This document shows, one piece after another, positions 28,183 through 36,560 of a stretch of 64,000 nucleotides of DNA. Below the pieces are notes generated by a model. The model searched no databases. It saw nothing but the letters and a program-made list of their open reading frames with translations, and was not told where the DNA came from. Source of the DNA: UBA8438 sp963934795 (lineage in GTDB: Bacteria > Acidobacteriota > Vicinamibacteria > Vicinamibacterales > UBA8438); NCBI GenBank assembly GCA_963934795.1, contig CAWWAF010000001.1, forward strand, positions 33,354 through 97,353. Reading direction: 5' to 3'. The stretch's first letter is position 1; each line of letters begins with the position of its first letter. The translations under genes and the position numbers were made by a program.

Positions 28183-29187
28183 CTAGCGCTCCTGTGCCCG
28201 GGCGCCCGCAAGCAGATTGGTCATCCCGTAATTGCCTTCGTGGCAGGCGTATTCGAACAACGGCGCGTCGGTACGCTGCATCGGGATGACGGCGGTGAAC
28301 GGCGCGCTGAAAGTCGAGGGGTCGTCCACGGTGAACTCGTAGCGCAGCGTGTCGTCAGAGACGCGCGTAAAACGCTCGATCAGGTGTAGCGACTCGCCGG
28401 ACCCGTACGTGCTGACAATCGTATAGAAGCTGCCGGTCTTGTCGGTGTAGTTGTCGCTCTCGACGACCAGTGTGTCACCGTCCCACCAACCGCGTGCGTC
28501 ACCCATCCACTGTCGCATCCCCTCCGGCAACGGAGGACGACCGTCCAGCGGCACCACCCTGACCTCGTGGATCATCTCGCTGAGGATCACCACGTGACCT
28601 GGCGTCTGAAAGATCTGCACGTTGTTGTTGTACGCGCTAGGAAGCATCGGCGGCCCGGAGTTGAACCCGAGCATGCAGCGCTCCGACAGCCCAAGGTCTT
28701 CCGGCCCGGTCGCGGGGGAACCGATGAGCACTCGTGCTCGTACGGGACGGATCCCATCCTGCTTGGCGGCCCCTTGGCTCTCGGTGGCGGGTAGGCGATC
28801 GGGGATACGCCCGTCCGAGGGATCCACAATCAGCGATGTACGACGATCAGCGGTCAGGCTGTTGCCCCAGTCCCACCAGAAGTCGTTATAGGCGCGCTCG
28901 ACGTCGCGCTGTGAGCCGCCGTCACGGCGGTCGGCGTTTCGCCCTTCCGCTGACTGGCGTGCAAACTCCGCCGCTTCTTCGGCCGTCAGCACTGGCTTGT
29001 CCTTCAGCGCGGCGGGTCGCTCCAACGGCGTGACCGTACGAAAGTCCCAGACGCCGCCCAGGTCGGGTGCACCCCATGCGGTGCGGGGTGCTTCCCCGCT
29101 CTGGCCGGCGGCCGCCGAGGACCCGCCGCTGAGCACGGCGACAACGACAACGATGAGGAGACGACCTCCGGTCGAGAGCATATTCAC
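28183..29187 (-). CDS. Exported protein of a family common in acidobacteria, function unknown
   Basis: 334 residues from GTG 29187, chosen because AAGGAGG lies five bases upstream. A signal peptide at about 4-28 is followed by WGAPDLGGVWDFRTVTPLERP, the hallmark opening of a large uncharacterised family in Acidobacteriota. Other recognisable parts are NNNVQIFQTPGHVVILSEM, ARGWWDGDTLVVESDNYTD and YEFTVDDPSTFSAPF. The fold looks all-beta and secreted. No catalytic motif is obvious. Many members sit beside hydrolases and PQQ proteins, as here. Confidence 0.75.
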   Translation of the reverse strand: MNMLSTGGRLLIVVVVAVLSGGSSAAAGQSGEAPRTAWGAPDLGGVWDFRTVTPLERPAALKDKPVLTAEEAAEFARQSAEGRNADRRDGGSQRDVERAYNDFWWDWGNSLTADRRTSLIVDPSDGRIPDRLPATESQGAAKQDGIRPVRARVLIGSPATGPEDLGLSERCMLGFNSGPPMLPSAYNNNVQIFQTPGHVVILSEMIHEVRVVPLDGRPPLPEGMRQWMGDARGWWDGDTLVVESDNYTDKTGSFYTIVSTYGSGESLHLIERFTRVSDDTLRYEFTVDDPSTFSAPFTAVIPMQRTDAPLFEYACHEGNYGMTNLLAGARAQER

Positions 29188-29233
29188 GACAACCTCCTTC
29201 AGGTCAGACCCGCGCACGATGAGGACGACGCCG

Positions 29234-30568
29234 CTACCGATCGAACAACGTCAGATCAATGGCGTGGGCCATGGCGCGATAGCCGATGTCGCTTGGATGG
29301 AGCCAGTCCCCCGACTGATAGTCTTCGCGAATCTTGCTCGGGTTCGTCGTATCCCGCACGGCGGCGTCGAAATCGATGACCGCGTCGTAGGCTCCCGATG
29401 TTCGCATCCACTGGTTGAACGCTTGACGTTTCACCTCGCCGATGTCGCGGAAGTAGAACGCTCCTTCAAATGGCGCCAGCGTGGCGCCGTAGATCTTGAG
29501 CCCTCGTGCATGGACCCGTGCGACCAGTTCGAGGTGGCCCGCGATGATCTCTTCCACGGTGGGCGTTTCGGACTCGAACGCCATCCCGATGTCATTGGTC
29601 GATTCGAGCACGATCACATGCGTCACACCGGGTTGGGACAGCACGTCGCGGTCCAACCTCGACAGCGCGCTCGGGCCAAAGAGGGCGTTGGGGTTCGGCG
29701 GCGGCGGCGCCGGCCCATCCGCGCCGCGTCGCAAAATGCCGAGACCGGCATTGTGACCAAGCACTCGGTTGCCGCCAATGCCGACATTCAGTACGCCGGG
29801 CGGCGTGCGCCCTGGCCGCTGGACGAGTCGACGAGCAAGGAAATCTGGCCACCGGCTGTGGGTGTCTGGGGTGGAGGCGGTCCCGTCTGTGATGGAATCG
29901 CCGAGGGTCACGACGACCGGGGTGCCCTCCGGGGCCAGCACCTCGACACGCGACAGATAGAACCACGACTGAAAGGTCTGCTCGACCGGCAGGTCGGCCA
30001 CACCGGTGTGATCGCCGGTTGGCGACAGATAGTTCGTGGTGAGTCCCGTCCCGTGCACGGTGGCACCGGTGCCGGACGCCGAATCGCCCTGGACGTACAG
30101 ATCAATGACCAGGTCGGCAAGTGCTGGCACGCCCAACTCGACCGCATCGCTGACGACCATCGCGCCGGGCGCTACCGTGACCGATGACATGCCTGCGAAC
30201 CGAAGCGCCGCTCCAGCGCTGGTGTCGATGGCGGCGTCACCGTCCCGCAACGCGACGTGGGCCGCACCGATTTCGAGCGGCTCGCTACCGAATAGGTTGG
30301 TCAGTGCCACGCGAACGGACGAGCCACCGATGCTGGTGTGAATGATCTGCCGCACGGTCTGATCCGCAATGCGAACCGAATCAGCTCCGGGCCCGCCCTG
30401 GGCACCATCGCCTGGCGGAGGCAGCAGTACCGGGGCCGTGGCCCACGTCCCCACCCAGGCGCCCTGTTCTTGCGCCCGGGCACTGCCGGACAACGAGAAC
30501 AACACGAGCAGCGCCACAGGAACGACGTGAAGCCGACCCGTGCGAAATCCGAATATGCCAAGTGTCAT
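29234..30568 (-). CDS. Exported SGNH/GDSL hydrolase
   Basis: 444 residues with a signal peptide (about 1-32). An N-terminal beta domain (SVRVALTNLFGSEPLEIG) is followed by the SGNH fold: block I GDSITDG with the nucleophile Ser, GGNRVLGHNAG as block II/III region, STNDIG with the Asn of block III, and DWLHPSDIGYRAMA with the catalytic Asp-x-x-His. It is a secreted esterase, probably acting on acylated sugars, but the substrate is not known. GGAGTCACC precedes the ATG. Confidence 0.88.
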   Translation of the reverse strand: MTLGIFGFRTGRLHVVPVALLVLFSLSGSARAQEQGAWVGTWATAPVLLPPPGDGAQGGPGADSVRIADQTVRQIIHTSIGGSSVRVALTNLFGSEPLEIGAAHVALRDGDAAIDTSAGAALRFAGMSSVTVAPGAMVVSDAVELGVPALADLVIDLYVQGDSASGTGATVHGTGLTTNYLSPTGDHTGVADLPVEQTFQSWFYLSRVEVLAPEGTPVVVTLGDSITDGTASTPDTHSRWPDFLARRLVQRPGRTPPGVLNVGIGGNRVLGHNAGLGILRRGADGPAPPPPNPNALFGPSALSRLDRDVLSQPGVTHVIVLESTNDIGMAFESETPTVEEIIAGHLELVARVHARGLKIYGATLAPFEGAFYFRDIGEVKRQAFNQWMRTSGAYDAVIDFDAAVRDTTNPSKIREDYQSGDWLHPSDIGYRAMAHAIDLTLFDR

Positions 30569-30658
30569 GGTGACTCCTTCTCCGATGCCAGGAGCATAGC
30601 CGTCCAGACTCCGTGTGACAACGCCCTCGGGCGTCCCTGCTGGTACACACTAGGCCGC

Positions 30659-31434
30659 ATGATGCCCACAGAACACACCGTGTCTGTCAACGGATTCGAG
30701 CTGCGCTACCAACTCAGCGGGCACGGTGACCCGCTGCTGCTCCTGCACGGGTTTCTCGGGTCCGGTGACACCTGTCCACCATCCTCGGCGGCCTCGATCG
30801 GTTCGACCAGCATTACCAGTTGATCGTGCCAGACCTGCGTGGCCACGGGGGCTCGACCAACCCCAGCGGCGAATTCAGCATGCGTCAGTCCGCGCTCGAC
30901 ATCTTTGCGTTACTCGATCATCTCCATATCGAGCGCTGCAGGGCGATCGGGATGAGCGGGGGCGGCATGACCCTGTTGCACATGGCCACCCAGGCCCCCC
31001 ACCGGGTGCAAGCGGCGGTGTTGATCAGCGCCACGACCCACTTTCCTGAGCAGGCTCGGACCCTGATGCGGGGTACGACGGAAGAAGCCCAGACGGAGGA
31101 CAGTTGGACCATGATGCGCACCTCGCATCATCACGGGGACGAACAGATTCGGGCGATCTGGCGAGTGGCACAAGGGTTTGCCCAGAGCAAGGACGACATG
31201 GCGTTCACCGCAAAGACCTTGGCGTCCATCACGGCTCCGACGCTAGTCGTGCACGGTGACCGCGACCCCTTCTTCCCCTTGGACATCGCGCTCTCGATAC
31301 ACGACGCCATTCCGGCGTCCTGGCTCTGGGTCGTGCCGAACGGTGGACATCTGAGCCTGGTCGCTGAGGGCTTGTCGGATCAATTCGTGGTCACGGCCAC
31401 GGCGTTTCTCCGGGGTGACTGGCCGTCGACCTAG
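30659..31434 (+). pseudogene. Alpha/beta hydrolase, -1 frameshift near 30771
   Basis: The start lies in frame 2 (TVSVNGFELRYQLSG, LLLLHGFLGSGD) and the rest in frame 1 (LSTILGGLDRFDQHYQLIVPDLRGHG). The switch falls at GACACCTGTCC; one more C would restore GDTLSTIL. The catalytic set is complete after the shift: GMSGGGM nucleophile elbow, VHGDRDPF for the acid and NGGHLSL for the His. It is either a recent single-base deletion or a sequencing error in a short C run. Intact, it would be an esterase/epoxide-hydrolase type enzyme of about 258 residues. Confidence 0.8.
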
Positions 31435-31477
31435 TCTCCAGGACCTCTGCGTCCGCCTCGTGTGGCACACTCTACCC

Positions 31478-33475
31478 ATGTTCCACAGACACACGACACG
31501 TGCGGTCCACACCCTGTTTGCCGTGCTCCTGGTGACAGCGGCCCAGGCATCGGCCCAACAGGGCGCTCCGAACGGCGAGTGGCCGACCTACGGCGGCGAC
31601 CTCGGACACACGCGGTACTCGGCACTCGACCAGATCGACGCCGGCACGTTCAATGATCTGGAATTGGCGTGGCGATTCAACACCGCGAATCTGGGGCCCG
31701 GACCGGAGTACATCTTCCAGTCGACGCCGCTGATGGTGAACGGCGTGCTCTACACGACGGCCGGCACCCGACGGGCCGCGGTGGCCCTGGACGCCACGAC
31801 CGGCGAGATGCTGTGGATCCACCGACTCAACGAAGGTGAACGGGGCGCTGGCGCACCGCGCCGGTTGTCTGGTCGCGGGCTGACCTACTGGAACGACGGC
31901 GACGACGGCGTCATCTTCTACGTGACGCCCGGCTACCGCTTGATTGCCCTCAACGCCCTTACCGGACGGCGCATGGCTGACTTCGCTGACGAGGGCATGT
32001 TGGACCTGAAACAAGGGCTGGATCAGGACCTCGCGTCGGACGCCGAGATCGGTCTGCACGCGGCCCCGGTGATCTCGAACGGGGTCATCATGATCGGCGC
32101 GGCCCATCTGGCAGGCGTTGCGCCCGCCACGAAAGAAAAACCGAAAGGCTATGTGCGCGGCTTCGATGCGCGGTCCGGTGAGCGGAAATGGATCTTCCAC
32201 ACGATCCCGACCGCCGACGAGCTGGGCAACGACAGCTGGGGCAACGACTCGTGGCGCTACACCGGGAACACGGGCGTCTGGGGCCAGATGACCATCGACG
32301 AAGAGCTCGGCTACGTCTATCTCCCGGTGGAGATGCCGACCGGCGACCTCTACGGTGGGCATCGTCCAGGCGACAACCTGTTTGCCGACAGCATTGTGGC
32401 GATCGAGATCGCCACCGGCAACCGGGTGTGGCACTTCCAGACCGTGCACCACGACGTCTGGGACTTCGACCTGCCAAGCGCTCCCATTCTGGTCGACATC
32501 ACGGTGGAGGGTCTGGCGATCAAGGCGGTCGCACAGCCCACCAAGATGGGTTTTCTGTTTGTGCTCGACCGAACCAACGGCGAGCCGGTGTGGCCGATCG
32601 AAGAACGCCCGGTTCCACAATCGGACGTCCCTGGCGAGATCACCTCCGCCACCCAGCCCTTCCCCACCAAGCCACCGCCGTTCGACCGCCAAGGTGTCAC
32701 AGTCGACGACTTGATCGACTTCACGCCGGAGCTACGGCGACGGGCCGAGGAAGTCGTGACACGTTACCGGATGGGACCGCTCTTCTCCCCGCCGTCCGTG
32801 GCGACATTGGACGGCACGCTGGGAACGCTCCACCTGCCTGGCCTGACCGGGGGCTCGAACTGGCCAGGTGGCTCGTTCGACCCCGAGACCGGCATCTTCT
32901 ACCAGTACTCGAAGACCGAGGTCCACGGTTTGGGGCTGGTCAACAATCCCGAGCGCTCGAACATGGACTACATCATGGGGCGACCGCGACCACCGGCCGG
33001 GGCCGCCGGAGGACGCGGGGGTCGAGGCGGGGGCGGGTTCGTGGGTACTAACATCGAGGGCATCACGATCGTCAAACCACCATGGGGGCGGATCACCGCC
33101 ATCGACCTGAACCGGGGGGAAATCGCGTGGCAGGTGGCGCACGGCGAAACCCCGGACAACATCCGAAATCACCCACTGCTGGAGGGCATCGATGTCCCGC
33201 GTACCGGGGTCGCGAACGCCCGCATCGGCACGCTGGTTACCAGGACGCTCGTCATCGCCGGCGACGGCGGCTTGTTCACGAACGCGGAGGGAGTCCGAGG
33301 CTCCGCGCTCCGCGCGTACGACAAGGCTACCGGCGCGGAAGTGGGCACCGTGGCGTTGCCGGTACCGGCCACCGGGTCGCCGATGACCTACATGGCCGAC
33401 GACGAGCAGTATCTGGTGGTGGCGATCGCCGGTGGTGGATTCGCGGGCGAGCTGTGGGCGTTCAAAGCCCCGTAG
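31478..33475 (+). CDS. PQQ-dependent quinoprotein dehydrogenase without cytochrome domain
   Basis: 665 residues with a signal peptide (about 1-25). It forms an eight-bladed PQQ propeller with the usual opening WPTYGGDLGHTRYSALDQI, WGNDSWRYTGNTGVWGQMT and the active-site stretch VHHDVWDFDLPSAP that supplies the catalytic Asp. It oxidises an alcohol or sugar in the periplasm. A Gly/Arg-rich insertion lies at about 508-525 (GAAGGRGGRGGGG). No heme motif is present, so electrons must go to a separate acceptor. It starts 44 bases after the frameshifted hydrolase. Confidence 0.9.
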   Translation: MFHRHTTRAVHTLFAVLLVTAAQASAQQGAPNGEWPTYGGDLGHTRYSALDQIDAGTFNDLELAWRFNTANLGPGPEYIFQSTPLMVNGVLYTTAGTRRAAVALDATTGEMLWIHRLNEGERGAGAPRRLSGRGLTYWNDGDDGVIFYVTPGYRLIALNALTGRRMADFADEGMLDLKQGLDQDLASDAEIGLHAAPVISNGVIMIGAAHLAGVAPATKEKPKGYVRGFDARSGERKWIFHTIPTADELGNDSWGNDSWRYTGNTGVWGQMTIDEELGYVYLPVEMPTGDLYGGHRPGDNLFADSIVAIEIATGNRVWHFQTVHHDVWDFDLPSAPILVDITVEGLAIKAVAQPTKMGFLFVLDRTNGEPVWPIEERPVPQSDVPGEITSATQPFPTKPPPFDRQGVTVDDLIDFTPELRRRAEEVVTRYRMGPLFSPPSVATLDGTLGTLHLPGLTGGSNWPGGSFDPETGIFYQYSKTEVHGLGLVNNPERSNMDYIMGRPRPPAGAAGGRGGRGGGGFVGTNIEGITIVKPPWGRITAIDLNRGEIAWQVAHGETPDNIRNHPLLEGIDVPRTGVANARIGTLVTRTLVIAGDGGLFTNAEGVRGSALRAYDKATGAEVGTVALPVPATGSPMTYMADDEQYLVVAIAGGGFAGELWAFKAP

Positions 33476-33500
33476 GCATGCCGCAGCCCGGCGGTCCGCG

Positions 33501-35138
33501 CTACGGCCCAACCGTTGGCATCTGGATGCCACGGTCCGTCGGGTCAAACACCGCTTCCATCTTGGCGTCGCGATCGGCCACGAACTGAATCTGGTCTCGC
33601 CGCGTTTGCAGACAGTCGTGGCAGACCGATCCGGGCACCGTGTGCCCATCGCCCTCGGCACTGATACCCCGCTCAGCCATGAGCGCCTCCAGGTGGGCTG
33701 CCGTGAGCACCTGCGCCTTGTAGAAATCGGAATAGCTCAGGCCGCGGGCAATGGCCAGTGGCGACCACCCATCCACGGTGCGCGCGTCGAGATCGGCGCC
33801 CTGAGCGACCAGGTAGTCAACCACTTCGTTGGCTCCCCGGAAGGCAACCCCATGAAGCGCGGTCTCGCCACGATAGTTCGCGGCGTTCACGTCGTTCCCG
33901 ACCTCGACGAGCATGCTAACGGCTTCGAGCACCTCATCCTCCTGACCCGGAAGAGACCCCCCGTCCTCGCCAGGATTCCAGAGAGCCAGGCCGGCCGCCA
34001 CCATCAACGGCGTCGTGCCGTCGGCGCTGGGCATCAGCGGATCAGCACCAGCGTCAAGCAGGACCCGCATCGCCTCGACATCGGTCACCTTCGACGCCAG
34101 CATGAACGGGGTGGCGCCGAGCCGATTGAATCGGTTCCGCTGACCGTCCCGCATCCCATTGCGGGTCATTCGTGTATTGACCTCGACCCCGTCCGCCAAC
34201 AGCCTTCGGATGAAATCGATGCTATCGAGGGTGCCCGAGGCAAACGGCCCAGGGGTGCCAAATCCGACATTCATGCGGCGGGTGCGCACCGCTTGATGCA
34301 ACGCGTTCCAGCCCGCCCCGGCATGGTTCGGGTCGGCGCCACGGTCGAGCAAGTAGGCGGCCAGCTCCCAATTGGCGTTGGCGGCCGCAATCACTAGCGC
34401 GCTCTGGCCGTCCGATACGGCGTCGTTGATATCGGCCCCGGCGTCCAACAGCACCGTGGTCGTCTCGAAATGCCCACTCCGCACGGCGAAGAGTAGCGGC
34501 GTGAAACCGGTGGCTGGCAGGCTCGCGAAGGTCCGGCCGCGCCCTGGCGGAGGATTGTCGGTCCGGGCATTGATGTCAGCCCCCAGCTCGGCCAGCGCGT
34601 GAACCACGGCCGCGTTGTTCTTCGCGGCCGCCCACATCAGTGCCGTCTGGCCGCGCAGCGCCTCGCGCGCGTTCGGGTCCGCACCACGCAGGAGCAGCAC
34701 GCGGACCGCATCCGGGTCTCCAGTACGCGCGGCGGTCATCAGTACCGTCTCGCCTCCCGGCATCGTGCGGTTCGCGTCCGCACCCGCATCGAGGAGCCGT
34801 TGCAACATCGGCGCGTCGCCATTTTCAGCCGCCAACCACACCGGGCTGACACCGTGTCTGTTCGCGGAGGTGACGTCGGCACCGGCCTCCAGCAGCAGAT
34901 CGACCATCTCGGGTCGCTGCTCGTGCACCGCCCACTGCAACGCCGTCGACCCGTCGCCCATGCGAACGTCGACGTTATCCGTCTCGTCGAGGATGCCACG
35001 CACGGCGTCGAGAGCACCACGACGCACCGCATCGATGAGCGGCGAATCAGCTGGGGCCAGGGCCACCAGTGAGGTCGACCCTGCCAGCCCCACGGCGACA
35101 ACCAACAGCCCGACCGGCGCGATTCGCAGTAGTCTCAT
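33501..35138 (-). CDS. Exported ankyrin-repeat protein
   Basis: 545 residues from ATG 35138 (GGGAGA upstream). A signal peptide (about 1-25, LLVVAVGLAGSTSLVA) precedes about ten ankyrin repeats with the classic pattern (GSTALQWAVHEQRPEMVDLLLEAGAD, GQTALMWAAAKNNAAVVHAL). The tail holds VCHDCLQTRR with a CxxC-like pair, then DPTDRGIQMPT. Export of an ankyrin protein is uncommon and suggests a periplasmic scaffold. It is the last gene of a DUF1592-DUF1552-ankyrin transcription unit, 78 bases after DUF1552. Confidence 0.85.
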   Translation of the reverse strand: MRLLRIAPVGLLVVAVGLAGSTSLVALAPADSPLIDAVRRGALDAVRGILDETDNVDVRMGDGSTALQWAVHEQRPEMVDLLLEAGADVTSANRHGVSPVWLAAENGDAPMLQRLLDAGADANRTMPGGETVLMTAARTGDPDAVRVLLLRGADPNAREALRGQTALMWAAAKNNAAVVHALAELGADINARTDNPPPGRGRTFASLPATGFTPLLFAVRSGHFETTTVLLDAGADINDAVSDGQSALVIAAANANWELAAYLLDRGADPNHAGAGWNALHQAVRTRRMNVGFGTPGPFASGTLDSIDFIRRLLADGVEVNTRMTRNGMRDGQRNRFNRLGATPFMLASKVTDVEAMRVLLDAGADPLMPSADGTTPLMVAAGLALWNPGEDGGSLPGQEDEVLEAVSMLVEVGNDVNAANYRGETALHGVAFRGANEVVDYLVAQGADLDARTVDGWSPLAIARGLSYSDFYKAQVLTAAHLEALMAERGISAEGDGHTVPGSVCHDCLQTRRDQIQFVADRDAKMEAVFDPTDRGIQMPTVGP

Positions 35139-35216
35139 CTCGATCTCCCAGTGCCCGCAGATGCGGGTGCGACGAACCAGCACAGCCGCTCCCCATGTCT
35201 GGCGGCCGCCACTGTC

Positions 35217-36560
35217 CTACAGATCCGCTAGTCGCCCCGTACTGTCCGACACACGGTCGACACGTGCGCCCACCTTGTCGAGCAGGCTCACCCCCAAGTT
35301 CATGAACGGGGTGTCGAGCTCGTATTGCAGATGGCGTCCGCCGACGAGCTGTCCGTTGCCACCACCAACCAGCGTGACGGGCAGGTTGTAGGGCGTGTGA
35401 TGATCGCCATCCCCCATGCCCGTGCCATACAGCAGAATCGTGTGGTCGAGCAGCGTGCCGTCGCCGTCCGGCGTGTTGTGCATTTTCTCGACCATCTGTG
35501 CGAAGAGCGACATCTGGTGCGTGTTGATCTTCGTGTACTGCTCGATATTGTGCGGATCGAGTTGATGGTGCGACACGCTGTGGTGTGCCTCGGGCACGCC
35601 AATCTTCGGGTAGGTGCGCCCGCTCAGCTCGCGAGCCATCTGGGTGCAACTCACCCGGGTGACGTCTGCCTGGTAGGCCAGCACCAGCATGTCGAACAGC
35701 AACAACACATGTTCGTCGTACTCTTCGGGCACGCCGCCTGGCTGCTCGACCGCGGGCAAAGGTGTCGCCGCATTGCCCTGCTCGGCCCGCTGAATCCGCC
35801 GTTCGATCTCCCGCACGGCGTCGAGATATTCCTCGACCGACGATCGGTCCCGCAGACCCAAGCGACGCTCGAGACGGGCAATACTCTCGGTCACGGAGTC
35901 GAGAATGCTGCGGTCGGTCTGCATCTGCGCCAGACGCGCTTCCATGCTGCCGCCATCGCCGAACAGACGCTGAAACACCACGCGCGGATCACGCTCGTGC
36001 GGTAGTGGCGTGGTCGCGGTGCGCCAGGACGTCGAATTCTGATAGGTGCAGCTGTAGCCGTTCTCGCAGTTCCCTACCGTGAAGTTCGATTCAGTCGTCA
36101 GCTCAAGCGACCGCAGCGAGGTGTCGGCACCCAGCGTGTCGGCGGCGTACTGGTCAATGGTCTTGCCGGCCTCGATATCCGCGCCTTCCGTCCGTTTGGG
36201 AAGCACACCGCTCAGCCAACCCCCGTGGGCGCGGGTGTGTACCCCGCCGCCTTCATTCGTGCTCACGAGACCACGGTTGCTCAGACCGCTCACCACCACC
36301 AACTGATCACGGTAGGGCTCGAGCGGCTTGAGAATCGGAGACATCTCGAAATCCCGCCCTCCGCCGCCGGCCGGGTGGAAGTTCGGCAGGAACATGCCGT
36401 TGGGCGCATACACGAACCCGAGCCGTGGAATGGGGTTCGCCGCGGTGCGCGCCGTGGCCGTCAGTGCGGGCGCCATGGCGTCGAGGAACGGCAGGGCGAC
36501 GGTGGCACCGATGCCTCTGAGCACGGTCCGGCGCGGCAGCGCCTTCTTGGTGACAATCAT
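35217..36560 (-). CDS. DUF1552 protein with Tat signal
   Basis: 447 residues. The N-terminus RRTVLRGIGATVALPFLD carries a twin-arginine signal. DUF1552 features include RLGFVYAPNGMFLPNFHP, VVVSGLSNRG, MARELSGRTYPKIGVPEAHHSVSHH and LLYGTGMGDGDHHTPYNLP, giving several conserved histidines reminiscent of a sulfatase-like/alkaline-phosphatase core. The function is not established. Its ATG overlaps the DUF1592 stop by ATGA, so the two are made as a pair, as is usual in Planctomycetes and Acidobacteriota. Confidence 0.93.
   Translation of the reverse strand: MIVTKKALPRRTVLRGIGATVALPFLDAMAPALTATARTAANPIPRLGFVYAPNGMFLPNFHPAGGGGRDFEMSPILKPLEPYRDQLVVVSGLSNRGLVSTNEGGGVHTRAHGGWLSGVLPKRTEGADIEAGKTIDQYAADTLGADTSLRSLELTTESNFTVGNCENGYSCTYQNSTSWRTATTPLPHERDPRVVFQRLFGDGGSMEARLAQMQTDRSILDSVTESIARLERRLGLRDRSSVEEYLDAVREIERRIQRAEQGNAATPLPAVEQPGGVPEEYDEHVLLLFDMLVLAYQADVTRVSCTQMARELSGRTYPKIGVPEAHHSVSHHQLDPHNIEQYTKINTHQMSLFAQMVEKMHNTPDGDGTLLDHTILLYGTGMGDGDHHTPYNLPVTLVGGGNGQLVGGRHLQYELDTPFMNLGVSLLDKVGARVDRVSDSTGRLADL

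Noticed and set aside
31472..32692. 406-codon minus-strand frame opposite the PQQ dehydrogenase
   Set aside because: The plus strand encodes a complete quinoprotein with signal peptide; the minus frame is compositional.
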